A DNA stretch of 64,000 nt from positions 1 to 64,000 of the forward strand of contig CALVHA010000011.1 of NCBI GenBank assembly GCA_944327255.1, in the 5' to 3' direction. Below the pieces are notes generated by a model, which was not told where the DNA came from, ran no database searches, and worked only from the letters and a program-made list of their open reading frames with translations. The DNA is from Candidatus Gastranaerophilales bacterium (GTDB lineage: Bacteria; Cyanobacteriota; Vampirovibrionia; Gastranaerophilales; Gastranaerophilaceae). Shown here one piece after another: positions 28,560 through 36,408 of this stretch (position 1 is the stretch's first letter; each line of letters starts with the position of its first letter). A program made the translations under genes and the position numbers.

Positions 28560-29567
28560 ATGAAAATAAATATCTCCCCTAACTTGATCAACAACAGCCG
28601 AACATTTACATCTGTGAATAATGAAAATAATGAATACACGGACCCGCTTATGAAGTGGCCGGTAAGAGGTTTGGCATATTCCAATGAACTTGGTGCTGCT
28701 ATAAGTGAAGTTGCACCTAAACTCGGTACATTATTGTGGTTTCCGGCAATGCTCTATTTTGGGGCTGATATTTATGATAAATACAAAAATGAAAAAAATT
28801 CTTATAATCCAAGTGCAATAAGAGGAACAGAACAGGCGGTCTTTCAGATGCTGGCAAGCGTTATTCTTCCGACTGCCGCGGTAATAGGTGGACAAAAAAT
28901 TGCATCTATACTTGGTAGATTAGGGAAAGACGGATTATCGTTGCAATCTAAAGAAGAAATTATTAATTTTCTGCAAGGACATATGACAAGACGAAATATT
29001 GCAGATTACAAAGATAATGTTGACGGATTTAAAGAAGGCTTCAAAGACGCATTGACAAATCAGCGAAAAAAAATGAAAACTGAAATGAAAATTACTAGTC
29101 CAATTAAATCAATAAGGAATTATATTTTCAATAAAACCCATCCTGAAGCGGTAGCTTTTGCCCCTGGAGAAAAGATTTTGGCCTTTGCAAACAAAAAAAT
29201 TGATGAAATGTTCAGTATATATAATCAATTACAGGCGGATGATTCTAAGAAACCTAAAGAATTTAGCAAAAAAATGTTTGATAAATATACAAAAATAAAA
29301 AATAAGTTTTTGACTGATGAAACTTATAAGGATACTGCAAAATCTGATGCAATAGATTTGATTGTCAAAAAATTCCAAAAATCAAAAATTACTAATGCAA
29401 AAATTCTGAAAACTCTTGGAGGTTTTATTGCTCTCGGGTTTGCTATTAAACCTATTGATAGTTTTGTTGAGCATACAATTATGAAAAACTTTGTTGCTCC
29501 TAGACTCGCAAGATTTGATAAAGCTCAGGTTGATAATTTCCGTTCAAAAACAATTAAATCTGCTTAA
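28560..29567 (+). CDS. Lineage-specific membrane-associated protein
   Basis: A 335-residue protein of unknown function. The polar N-terminus (MKINISPNLINNSRTFTSV) resembles the leaders of its neighbours. Hydrophobic stretches lie at about 52-72, 96-115 and 283-300, separated by Lys-rich helical regions. The overall pattern (hydrophobic segment, long basic helices, hydrophobic segment near the C-terminus) is like the 753-residue protein at 52581-54842. AAGGA lies 6 bases before the ATG, and TATAAT at 28523-28528 may be its -10. The end overlaps the convergent gene at 29554 by 14 bases. Confidence 0.6.
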   Translation: MKINISPNLINNSRTFTSVNNENNEYTDPLMKWPVRGLAYSNELGAAISEVAPKLGTLLWFPAMLYFGADIYDKYKNEKNSYNPSAIRGTEQAVFQMLASVILPTAAVIGGQKIASILGRLGKDGLSLQSKEEIINFLQGHMTRRNIADYKDNVDGFKEGFKDALTNQRKKMKTEMKITSPIKSIRNYIFNKTHPEAVAFAPGEKILAFANKKIDEMFSIYNQLQADDSKKPKEFSKKMFDKYTKIKNKFLTDETYKDTAKSDAIDLIVKKFQKSKITNAKILKTLGGFIALGFAIKPIDSFVEHTIMKNFVAPRLARFDKAQVDNFRSKTIKSA

Positions 29568-30087
29568 ACAACTCATTTACTTTTTGAGTAAAATCTGCTA
29601 ATTTTTCAGATATATTTTCTTTGAATTTGGCTAGAAATACTTTAAAATACTCATCTGCAAAAATTTTAGCATCGGTCTCTGCTTTAATAGACGCTTCAAG
29701 TTTAATCTTCTTGAGTTTGTCTTCAAGTTCATCAGTTTTTAATGAAGATATATCGTCTTCTTTTGTCTGTAATATTTCATTATCCAGTTGTTTGTTTAAA
29801 TTGTTATCTTCAACTTCATCAAGAGAAATTTCTTTAACTTTTTTATTCTCTAGGATCTCAACTTCCTTTGTTTTTCCTGGTGTGTCTGATGTCTGTGAAT
29901 ATATATCAGATATGTATCTGTTAAAGCTGTTTTTTATCCCGTATTCTTTAAGTTCTGCCGGAGTATAGCTCAAAACTTTATCGTTAATAACTACTGGTTT
30001 CCCTTTTAATCCAGTTTTCAAGAAATCATTTGTAAGTAAATCTATACTCAAGAATTTTTTTTGCTCCGTCAGGAAGAGTTTCTTCAA
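29554..30087 (-). CDS. Acidic coiled-coil hypothetical protein (start uncertain)
   Basis: A protein of up to 177 residues with no known domain. A short folded-looking N-terminal part (DKVLSYTPAELKEYGIKNSF) is followed by a Glu/Lys-rich region likely to form coiled coil (about 75-177). There is no ATG in the frame. The choices are TTG at 30087, which overlaps the upstream gene by 62 bases, or TTG at 30051, with GGAG 12 bases upstream and a 26-base overlap. Either start implies coupling to the gene at 30026. Function unknown. Confidence 0.5.
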   Translation of the reverse strand: MKKLFLTEQKKFLSIDLLTNDFLKTGLKGKPVVINDKVLSYTPAELKEYGIKNSFNRYISDIYSQTSDTPGKTKEVEILENKKVKEISLDEVEDNNLNKQLDNEILQTKEDDISSLKTDELEDKLKKIKLEASIKAETDAKIFADEYFKVFLAKFKENISEKLADFTQKVNELFKQI

Positions 30088-30955
30088 AAGAAAGATATCT
30101 TAAATCTTCCTTATATTCGGAACTGACCTTTTTTGAAACCTTTAATTCTCCACCATCAGAAGTTTTTAGGTTAAAAGCAAGAACCTTATTGTTATTCGGG
30201 GATACAAGCAATCTCAAATTGTCAGGCAGATTTTCCCCCTTCCCTTCAAAGATAGTTAAAATCTTCTTTAACGATTCATTAGCATTTGGGACTGTTGTAA
30301 TAGACGGTTTTATGCCATTATCAAAACTTTTCAAATATTGAGTGTAATCACTAATTTTTCTACCTGCAATCTCAATATACTGCTTTACACCTGATGAATT
30401 TATTTCTGTAGAAGTCATATATCTTAATTTTGGCGGTAAAATAGTCGGATTTTTCTTATTCAAATTTGCCACTATTTTGTCATACCCATCTATAAGAAAG
30501 TGGTTTTCACCGTTTTGATTGTTAATAATTAATCTGAGAAGAGTATTTTTATTCCTGTTGCGCAAAATAGTAATTGTACCTTCTTCATTATCCAAATTAA
30601 AAATAATCCCCTTTTTCTTTTGTTTTCTAACTAAATCAGGATAATTATTTTTAATTTTTTCCGCCTTTACCGGATTAGTCGAAAGCTTATGAAAAAAATT
30701 ATTAATTGAATCAATATTTGTGTGCATGTTTTCTAACGTAGACTGGATATTTTTAGGGAGTTCTCCATATAGAGAATTTATAATATGTGGTCGGATTACT
30801 TTTTTAACAGTTTTTACAACAGGTTTAAATCCCCTTGGACCTTTGCTTTTAAAACTTATGGAATTCTTCTGTGCACTACTCTTTAAGTGAGGATTGTATC
30901 CGTTGTAATAGTTATTACAAAAATAGAACTTAATATTTTCATTAAACTCTCCCAT
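30026..30955 (-). CDS. Lineage-specific protein with Phe-motif leader
   Basis: A 309-residue protein of unknown function if started at the ATG at 30955. The leader (FNENIKFYFCNNYYNGYNPH) and then NSISFKSKGPRGFKPVV resemble those of other local hypothetical proteins. The remainder looks globular with beta-strand character (GTITILRNRNKNTLLRLIIN). The best-placed start is different: an ATG overlapping the ManC stop (TAATG at 30944) has GGGAGAG just upstream, but its frame closes after 19 codons. A one-base slip there would join it to this frame as MKI-K-FYFCNNYYNG. A frameshift, sequencing error or weak start is therefore possible. Confidence 0.55.
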   Translation of the reverse strand: MGEFNENIKFYFCNNYYNGYNPHLKSSAQKNSISFKSKGPRGFKPVVKTVKKVIRPHIINSLYGELPKNIQSTLENMHTNIDSINNFFHKLSTNPVKAEKIKNNYPDLVRKQKKKGIIFNLDNEEGTITILRNRNKNTLLRLIINNQNGENHFLIDGYDKIVANLNKKNPTILPPKLRYMTSTEINSSGVKQYIEIAGRKISDYTQYLKSFDNGIKPSITTVPNANESLKKILTIFEGKGENLPDNLRLLVSPNNNKVLAFNLKTSDGGELKVSKKVSSEYKEDLRYLSFEETLPDGAKKILEYRFTYK

Positions 30956-32324
30956 AAATATCATTATATCTGATGATATCGTCTTCCGAAATATAGTCGC
31001 CTTTTTGTACTTCAATGATTTTTAACTCCGTATCATAAGGATTTTGAAGTGAATGTTTCGCTTTCAGTGGTATATCTATGCTGTCGCCCGCCTCTATAGT
31101 ATATTCTTTATCTTCAAGCACAACAAGAGCTTTTCCTTCAAGTACTACCCAGTGTTCTGAGCGGTGATTATGTGATTGTATTGAGAGTTTTTGTTTTGGC
31201 AATACACAGATTGTCTTAGTTAAGTATCCTTCTCCGCTGTTCATGCAGGTATAATATCCCCACGGACGGAATACAGTTTTATGCAGTTTTGTTAAGTCGC
31301 TTTCTTTTAGTTTATCATACAGTTTTTTCACGTCCTGCGAAGAATCTTTTTTGCATGCCATAATTGCATCTTCTGTTTCAACAATGATTACATCCTCAAG
31401 CCCTGAAACAGCAACCAATTCTTTTTGAGAGTAAATGAAAGAATTTTTAACATTATCAATCACTACTTTTCCTGTTAAGACATTTCCGTTTTCGTCTTTT
31501 TCTTTTACATCATATAATGCCTGCCATGAACCAAGATCATTCCAGTCTGATTTAAGCTTAACAAGTGCGATTTTTGAGGATTTTTCCATGATTGCATAGT
31601 CAATTGAAATTGATGGCATATTTTCGTAAATAGAATAATCTATTTTATTCGTGTCAGAAAAATCTAGATGTCTTAAGTTTTGGTAAATATCTGGAGCAAG
31701 TATAGCAAACTCATTAAGAAGGACAGAAATTTTTGCCATAAATATTCCGCCGTTCCAAAAATAGTTCCCATCAGCAAGATACTTCTTGGCTGTTTCAATG
31801 TCAGGCTTTTCAACAAATTTTTCTACTTTATAACCAACGGAAATTTCCTGAGCCGTCTTAATATAGCCATATCCCGTTTCCGGGTATGAAGGTTTTATCC
31901 CGAATGTTACAATATAACCATCATTTGCGAGTTTTTCACCTTCCATAACAGTTTCAATAAATGCTTCAGTGTTTCTTATAAGATGATCTGATGGTACAAT
32001 TATTACTATATCGTCACAAGAATTTTTTTGTCTAAGATATTCAAGTGAGCAGGCAATTGCAGGAGCGGTGTTTTTCCCTAAAGGTTCCGCAAGCGCAACA
32101 TTTGATGGATCAATTTTATTTAACTGAAGTTTTACATCTGAATAATGTTTAATATTTGTAACAGATAAAATGTCTTTCCCGTTAATTAAGTGGTTTAGTC
32201 TTGTAAATGTGCTCTGTAATAGACTTTTTTCGTTATCTATATTTAAAAGCTGTTTAGGATACATTTCACGGGATAAAGGCCATAATCTGCTTCCTGAACC
32301 GCCTGCTAAAATTATTGCTTTCAT
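30942..32324 (-). CDS. manC: Mannose-1-phosphate guanylyltransferase / mannose-6-phosphate isomerase
   Basis: A bifunctional enzyme of GDP-mannose synthesis for surface polysaccharide or glycoprotein. The nucleotidyltransferase domain (about 1-330) has the signature AGGSGSRLWPLSREMYPKQ, the sugar-binding FVEKP and the conserved GNYFWNGGIF. The C-terminal cupin (about 345-460) has QSHNHRSEHWVVLEGKA of type II phosphomannose isomerases. At 460 residues it is of usual length. AGAGGGG lies about 6 bases before the ATG. A strong promoter is at 32358-32386. The matching phosphohexomutase is at 50280-51755. Confidence 0.95.
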   Translation of the reverse strand: MKAIILAGGSGSRLWPLSREMYPKQLLNIDNEKSLLQSTFTRLNHLINGKDILSVTNIKHYSDVKLQLNKIDPSNVALAEPLGKNTAPAIACSLEYLRQKNSCDDIVIIVPSDHLIRNTEAFIETVMEGEKLANDGYIVTFGIKPSYPETGYGYIKTAQEISVGYKVEKFVEKPDIETAKKYLADGNYFWNGGIFMAKISVLLNEFAILAPDIYQNLRHLDFSDTNKIDYSIYENMPSISIDYAIMEKSSKIALVKLKSDWNDLGSWQALYDVKEKDENGNVLTGKVVIDNVKNSFIYSQKELVAVSGLEDVIIVETEDAIMACKKDSSQDVKKLYDKLKESDLTKLHKTVFRPWGYYTCMNSGEGYLTKTICVLPKQKLSIQSHNHRSEHWVVLEGKALVVLEDKEYTIEAGDSIDIPLKAKHSLQNPYDTELKIIEVQKGDYISEDDIIRYNDIYGRV

Positions 32325-32357
32325 GTTAACACCCCTCTAATCATAATTACTTATTTT

Positions 32358-32386
32358 ATTATACCAGTGATAAAATTTGTTGTCAT
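32358..32386 (-). promoter_or_regulatory. Promoter of manC
   Basis: Minus strand: -35 ATGACA (32386-32381), 17-base spacer, -10 TATAAT (32363-32358) preceded by TGG (extended -10). It would start the manC transcript and the two genes downstream of it. Confidence 0.7.
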
Positions 32387-32402
32387 AATATTATAAAAGA
32401 TA

Positions 32403-32430
32403 TTTACAAATTGTGAAAAAGTCGTATAAT
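32403..32430 (+). promoter_or_regulatory. Promoter giving a leaderless transcript of the 32438 gene
   Basis: -35 TTTACA (32403-32408), 16-base spacer, -10 TATAAT (32425-32430). The predicted start is at 32437, one base before the ATG, and no Shine-Dalgarno is present. Confidence 0.65.
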
Positions 32431-32437
32431 TATTCTT

Positions 32438-32671
32438 ATGTATAGCGACGATGACAAGGTTTATATTGAAGATGATGATTTGTGTTTGAGCTGTGAAAAC
32501 TATGTTAAGGAGTTTGATTGTCCTTTATTAAGTGCATTGGTTCAAGGAGATGTCTTTCTGGAGGACAGCCTCATTGTTACTAAGTGTGGTTTTTATAAAG
32601 AATTTAAACGAGTATTACATATAGTAAGGAATAATAAAAATAATGAGAACAGTAACGCTGATAAACGGTGA
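32438..32671 (+). CDS. Small Cys-containing protein upstream of a dehydrogenase
   Basis: A 77-residue acidic protein with four Cys in the pattern CLSC ... C ... C (LCLSCENYV, FDCPLL, VTKCGFY), which could bind zinc or an iron-sulfur cluster. The family is not recognised. It appears to start directly at the 5' end of its mRNA. Its last 29 bases overlap the start of the dehydrogenase gene in another frame, so the two genes are probably translationally coupled. The Lys/Asn-rich C-terminal tail is likely just the overlap region. Confidence 0.6.
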   Translation: MYSDDDKVYIEDDDLCLSCENYVKEFDCPLLSALVQGDVFLEDSLIVTKCGFYKEFKRVLHIVRNNKNNENSNADKR

Positions 32672-33641
32672 TGGTATCGGTCCCGAAATATCTGATTCAG
32701 TTGTTAAAATTATTGAAGCAAGTGGATTAAAAATTAATTGGGATATTCAAACTGCCGGGGAAGATGTTATAAAAGACGAAGGTGTCCCTCTTCCACAAAG
32801 AGTTGTAGACTCTATCAGGCATAATAAGGTTGCTTTGAAGGCACCTGTTACAACGCCGATTGGAAAGGGATTCCGCTCCGTCAATGTACAGTTGAGAAAA
32901 GAGTTAGACCTATATGCAAATATAAGACCATGTAAAAATCTTCCATCAGTTGTAACTCGTTTTGATAAAGTTAATCTTGTTGTTGTTAGAGAAAATACTG
33001 AAGATTTATATGCTGGAATTGAGCGAAAAGTAGATAATGATACTGCGGAAAGTATTAAACTTATTACAAGAAAAGCTAGTGAGCGAATTTGCAAATTTGC
33101 TTTTGATTATGCATTGAAAAACAATAGAAAAGAAGTTTGCGTTGTCACAAAGGCAAATATCATGAAACTTTCTGACGGCTTATTTCTTGAAAGTTACAGA
33201 AAAATTGCCCAGAACTATCCACAAATAATGAAAAAAGAAATTCTGGTAGATAATTTGTGCATGCAACTTGTACAACATCCTGAAACCTTTGATGTTCTTG
33301 TTTTGCCAAATTTATATGGGGACATAGTATCAGACTTGACTGCTGGACTTATCGGTGGGCTCGGTGTTGCGCAAGGAGCAAATATTGGATTGGACTGCGC
33401 TGTATTTGAACCGGTTCATGGTTCTGCGCCTGATATTAGGGGGCAAAATAGGGCAAACCCTACTGCACTTCTTTTATCTGCTATAGAAATGATAAGATAC
33501 ATCGACGAAGTATTTTATGCAGATATTATTGAAAAAGCTTTATTCAAGACTTTAGAATCTGGCATCTATACCTCAGATTTGGGCGGCAACGCCTCTACTA
33601 CAGAATTTACTGATGCAATAATCAAAAATTTAATCAAGTAA
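32643..33641 (+). CDS. Isocitrate/isopropylmalate dehydrogenase family, probably NAD-dependent isocitrate dehydrogenase
   Basis: A 332-residue oxidative decarboxylase of the beta-hydroxyacid family. LINGDGIGPEI opens the protein. The substrate loop SVNVQLRKELDLYANIRPC and VVVRENTEDLYAGIE fit NAD-type isocitrate dehydrogenases better than LeuB. The metal-binding NLYGDIVSDLTAGLIGGLG and the nucleotide-binding EPVHGSAPDIRGQN are intact. It would supply 2-oxoglutarate in a partial TCA pathway. LeuB, homoisocitrate or tartrate dehydrogenase remain possible, since no leu gene is near. It overlaps the small upstream gene and, convergently, the gene at 33630. Confidence 0.85.
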   Translation: MRTVTLINGDGIGPEISDSVVKIIEASGLKINWDIQTAGEDVIKDEGVPLPQRVVDSIRHNKVALKAPVTTPIGKGFRSVNVQLRKELDLYANIRPCKNLPSVVTRFDKVNLVVVRENTEDLYAGIERKVDNDTAESIKLITRKASERICKFAFDYALKNNRKEVCVVTKANIMKLSDGLFLESYRKIAQNYPQIMKKEILVDNLCMQLVQHPETFDVLVLPNLYGDIVSDLTAGLIGGLGVAQGANIGLDCAVFEPVHGSAPDIRGQNRANPTALLLSAIEMIRYIDEVFYADIIEKALFKTLESGIYTSDLGGNASTTEFTDAIIKNLIK

Positions 33642-33962
33642 CCCTAAATCTTTAAGCAATTTATCGTTATTTGCAAGTTCTTCAAGTTTTTTATTCTCAA
33701 GAGGATCTTTTATGTTATCATTAAAAAGTTCTTTAACTATATCATTGTGAGATGTATTTTCCGGATCGGAAAGAACAAGTTTTGTAAAATTCTTAATATC
33801 ACATTTTTTTTCGTAAAGTTTAAGAGCATGCTTTGATAAACTATCCAAAAATTCATTTTTAGAGGTATCGAAATTGACGTCAAAAGGCTTAATCATTCCT
33901 TGATTTAATGCTTTTTTGCTATTAATATTAAGTTTTTGTGACAGTTGTTTAAATAATTTCAT
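33630..33962 (-). CDS. Hypothetical helical protein, 110 residues
   Basis: A soluble, Lys/Leu-rich helical protein of unknown function, beginning MKLFKQLSQKLNINSKKALN and ending KLLKDLGLLD. The start at 33962 has GAGGA 8 bases upstream; 16 further in-frame codons upstream have no such signal. Its stop overlaps the end of the dehydrogenase gene by 12 bases on the opposite strand. No domain is recognised. Confidence 0.55.
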   Translation of the reverse strand: MKLFKQLSQKLNINSKKALNQGMIKPFDVNFDTSKNEFLDSLSKHALKLYEKKCDIKNFTKLVLSDPENTSHNDIVKELFNDNIKDPLENKKLEELANNDKLLKDLGLLD

Positions 33963-34111
33963 TGCACACATCCTCAACTCTATTATACACATAGTAGCAA
34001 AAAATTTCAATAAATCCTATGATTTAAGAGAATTATATATTATTTTCTTGATTATCAGTTATATTTAGTTTATAATATATTCGCATAATTATGATAAGAA
34101 AGAGGTCTTAA

Positions 34112-35377
34112 ATGCTTGATATTAAATTGATTAGAGAAAATCCTGAAAAAATTAACGAACTTTTAAAACGTAGAAATCCAGAATTATCAATCGATGAAGT
34201 TATTAAGATTGATGAAGAAAGAAGAAAAGTTCAGGCGCAAGCTGATGAATTAAGAGCCAAAAGAAAGAAGGATTCTCAATCGATTGGTGAGCTTAAGAAA
34301 AAAGGAGAAAATACAGATGCTGTTCAAGCAGAGGTTAAAAAACTTGGCGATGAAATTAAGGCATTAGAAGAAAAACAAACCGAGCTTGATAATAAGCAAA
34401 GAGATCTTTTACTTCATATTCCAAATATTCCTGATGAAACAACTCCTGTTGGCACATCAGAAGATGATAATAAAGAAGTGTATAAGTGGGGAGAGCCAAG
34501 AAAATTTGACTTTGAATTTAAGGCACATTGGGACTTATGTGAAGAAAAGGGGCTTGTTGATTTTGAACGCGGTGTAAAACTTTCCCAGAGCAGATTTATA
34601 TTATATCGTGGTAAAGGTGCAAAGTTAGAACGTGCCATTATCAATTTCTTTTTAGATTATCATACAGGTACACAGGGGTATGAAGAAATTTTGCCTCCAT
34701 TTATGGCAAATGCCGCTACAATGACAGGAACCGGACAGCTTCCTAAATTTAAAGAAGATATGTATAAATGTGTGGATGAAGATTTGTATCTCATTCCAAC
34801 CGCTGAAGTTCCTGTTACAAATATTTATGCAAATGAAATTCTTTCAGAGGATGATCTTCCAAAATATATGACAGCGTATACTCCATGCTTTAGACGTGAA
34901 TCTGGGTCTGCGGGACGTGATACAAGGGGGTTAATAAGAGTACATCAGTTTAATAAGGTTGAACTTGTTAAACTTTGTACTCCTCAGTCAAGCGCAGAAG
35001 AACATGAAAAATTGACTGAGGATGCAGAAAAAATGCTTCAATTACTTGAACTCCCATATCGAAGAGAGGCTCTTTGTACTGCAGATATAGGGTTTTCAGC
35101 TAATAAATGCTGGGACTTAGAAGTCTGGATGCCTTCTTACGGAACTTATAAAGAAATTTCTAGCTGTTCTAATTATGGTGATTACCAGGCAAGACGTGCT
35201 AATATCCGCTATCGTGGTAAAGAAACCGGTAAAACTCAATTCGTCCATACTATTAACGGTTCTGGACTTGCGGTTGGGAGAACTTTTGCAGCTATTGTCG
35301 AAAATTATCAACAAGAAGATGGGACAATTATTATTCCTGAAATTTTAAGAAAATATACAGGTTTTGATAAAATCTAA
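34112..35377 (+). CDS. serS: Seryl-tRNA synthetase
   Basis: A class II synthetase that charges tRNA-Ser (and tRNA-Sec where present). The N-terminal antiparallel coiled coil that grips the long variable arm spans about 25-105. Motif 2 ([20 protein letters not shown]) and motif 3 ([16 protein letters not shown]) are intact, with the Ser-binding TAEVPVTN in between. At 421 residues it is full length. AGAGG lies 7 bases before the ATG. No T-box-like leader was seen in the upstream 100 bases. Two small membrane-protein genes follow closely. Confidence 0.97.
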   Translation: MLDIKLIRENPEKINELLKRRNPELSIDEVIKIDEERRKVQAQADELRAKRKKDSQSIGELKKKGENTDAVQAEVKKLGDEIKALEEKQTELDNKQRDLLLHIPNIPDETTPVGTSEDDNKEVYKWGEPRKFDFEFKAHWDLCEEKGLVDFERGVKLSQSRFILYRGKGAKLERAIINFFLDYHTGTQGYEEILPPFMANAATMTGTGQLPKFKEDMYKCVDEDLYLIPTAEVPVTNIYANEILSEDDLPKYMTAYTPCFRRESGSAGRDTRGLIRVHQFNKVELVKLCTPQSSAEEHEKLTEDAEKMLQLLELPYRREALCTADIGFSANKCWDLEVWMPSYGTYKEISSCSNYGDYQARRANIRYRGKETGKTQFVHTINGSGLAVGRTFAAIVENYQQEDGTIIIPEILRKYTGFDKI

Positions 35378-35386
35378 GGGTAAATT

Positions 35387-35845
35387 ATGTTTGAAAAAAC
35401 ACGTGAAGAGCTTAATGGAATGTTGCAGGTGCCTTTCACATATAGAGACCATACTGGTGCTGATTTTTGGAGAGGTTTTTGCACTGTAACATTATGTGTA
35501 CGTTATGTGTATATGAAACTTCCGATTTTGCTAAAGTTTTTCATCGGCTCACCTCTTTTTCTTTTTAGCTTTAACGTGTTTGTGGCATATTTTTTATTTG
35601 TCACATGGTCGCTTGTTCTGGATACATTGTATCATTATGATTTTTCGGAGCAGACTTTTTCAATAAGACGATATTTTAAGATTTATTTTTTAAAGAATAT
35701 TTTATTTTTTATGGTTGCTTTTTTTATGTATGAATATTATTTCTTCAAATTCGGCTGGTTATGTTTTATATACTCAATACCAATGTTATTTATTTCTATA
35801 GGCTACGTACTACCGATTTTTGATAAAAGAATATACAAACAATGA
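35387..35845 (+). CDS. Multi-pass membrane protein of unknown function
   Basis: A 152-residue, strongly aromatic membrane protein with three to four hydrophobic segments (about 42-62, 64-78, 101-122, 124-145). It starts 9 bases after serS and its stop overlaps the region of the next start, so serS and these two genes probably form one transcript. No domain is recognised. Confidence 0.6.
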   Translation: MFEKTREELNGMLQVPFTYRDHTGADFWRGFCTVTLCVRYVYMKLPILLKFFIGSPLFLFSFNVFVAYFLFVTWSLVLDTLYHYDFSEQTFSIRRYFKIYFLKNILFFMVAFFMYEYYFFKFGWLCFIYSIPMLFISIGYVLPIFDKRIYKQ

Positions 35846-35853
35846 GGTTGGTT

Positions 35854-36360
35854 ATGACAATTGATAATTTTGATAGTGAAAAATTTAAGGATAAACTGCT
35901 TTTACTTTCCCCACTAATATGTGGTGTAATTATATTTATTGCAGAACTAGTACATGGAATATATATTACAAAAACAACTATGTTAACTGAAAATATTCCG
36001 TTTCATCAGGCTGTTATTAATCTATTAATCCCTTTTGCAGGAGGAACTTTCCTTTTAATATTTGGATTATTATGTTATTTCGTTATGAAAAACGCGAGAA
36101 AAAAGACGCCAAATCTTTACGTTGATATCGATAATTTATGTTTTCACGCATATGACAATGATTATTACTTCAGTGATTTAATGCCTGATTTTGATGTTAA
36201 TAAGTCGCCAGATTCAAAGCTTACATTCTGGTATGATTTTACTTTATATTTAAAAAATGGTTCATCCATTAAGTTAACGCTTTCGCGCGAAGTTGCAAAT
36301 TCTTTTTACAATAATTATTTGATTAAATATTCTAAACCGGTTTCCGAAATAAAGTTCTAA
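35854..36360 (+). CDS. Two-span membrane protein with small soluble domain
   Basis: A 168-residue protein with two hydrophobic segments (about 15-35 and 52-72) and a C-terminal soluble part containing DLMPDFDVNKSPDSKLTF. The start at 35854 has GAGG 6 bases upstream; an earlier in-frame ATG at 35842 overlaps the previous stop and lacks a ribosome-binding site. Function unknown. It is likely a partner of the protein encoded just upstream. Confidence 0.6.
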   Translation: MTIDNFDSEKFKDKLLLLSPLICGVIIFIAELVHGIYITKTTMLTENIPFHQAVINLLIPFAGGTFLLIFGLLCYFVMKNARKKTPNLYVDIDNLCFHAYDNDYYFSDLMPDFDVNKSPDSKLTFWYDFTLYLKNGSSIKLTLSREVANSFYNNYLIKYSKPVSEIKF

Positions 36361-36374
36361 CTTCCTCAAATCTG

Positions 36375-36383
36375 TGTTATAAT
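36375..36383 (+). promoter_or_regulatory. Extended -10 upstream of the helicase gene
   Basis: TG-T-TATAAT, a perfect extended -10, about 25 bases before the helicase start codons. No good -35 is seen, which is tolerated for extended -10 promoters. Confidence 0.5.
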
Positions 36384-36408
36384 ATAGGTATAACACTAAG
36401 GAGTAATG

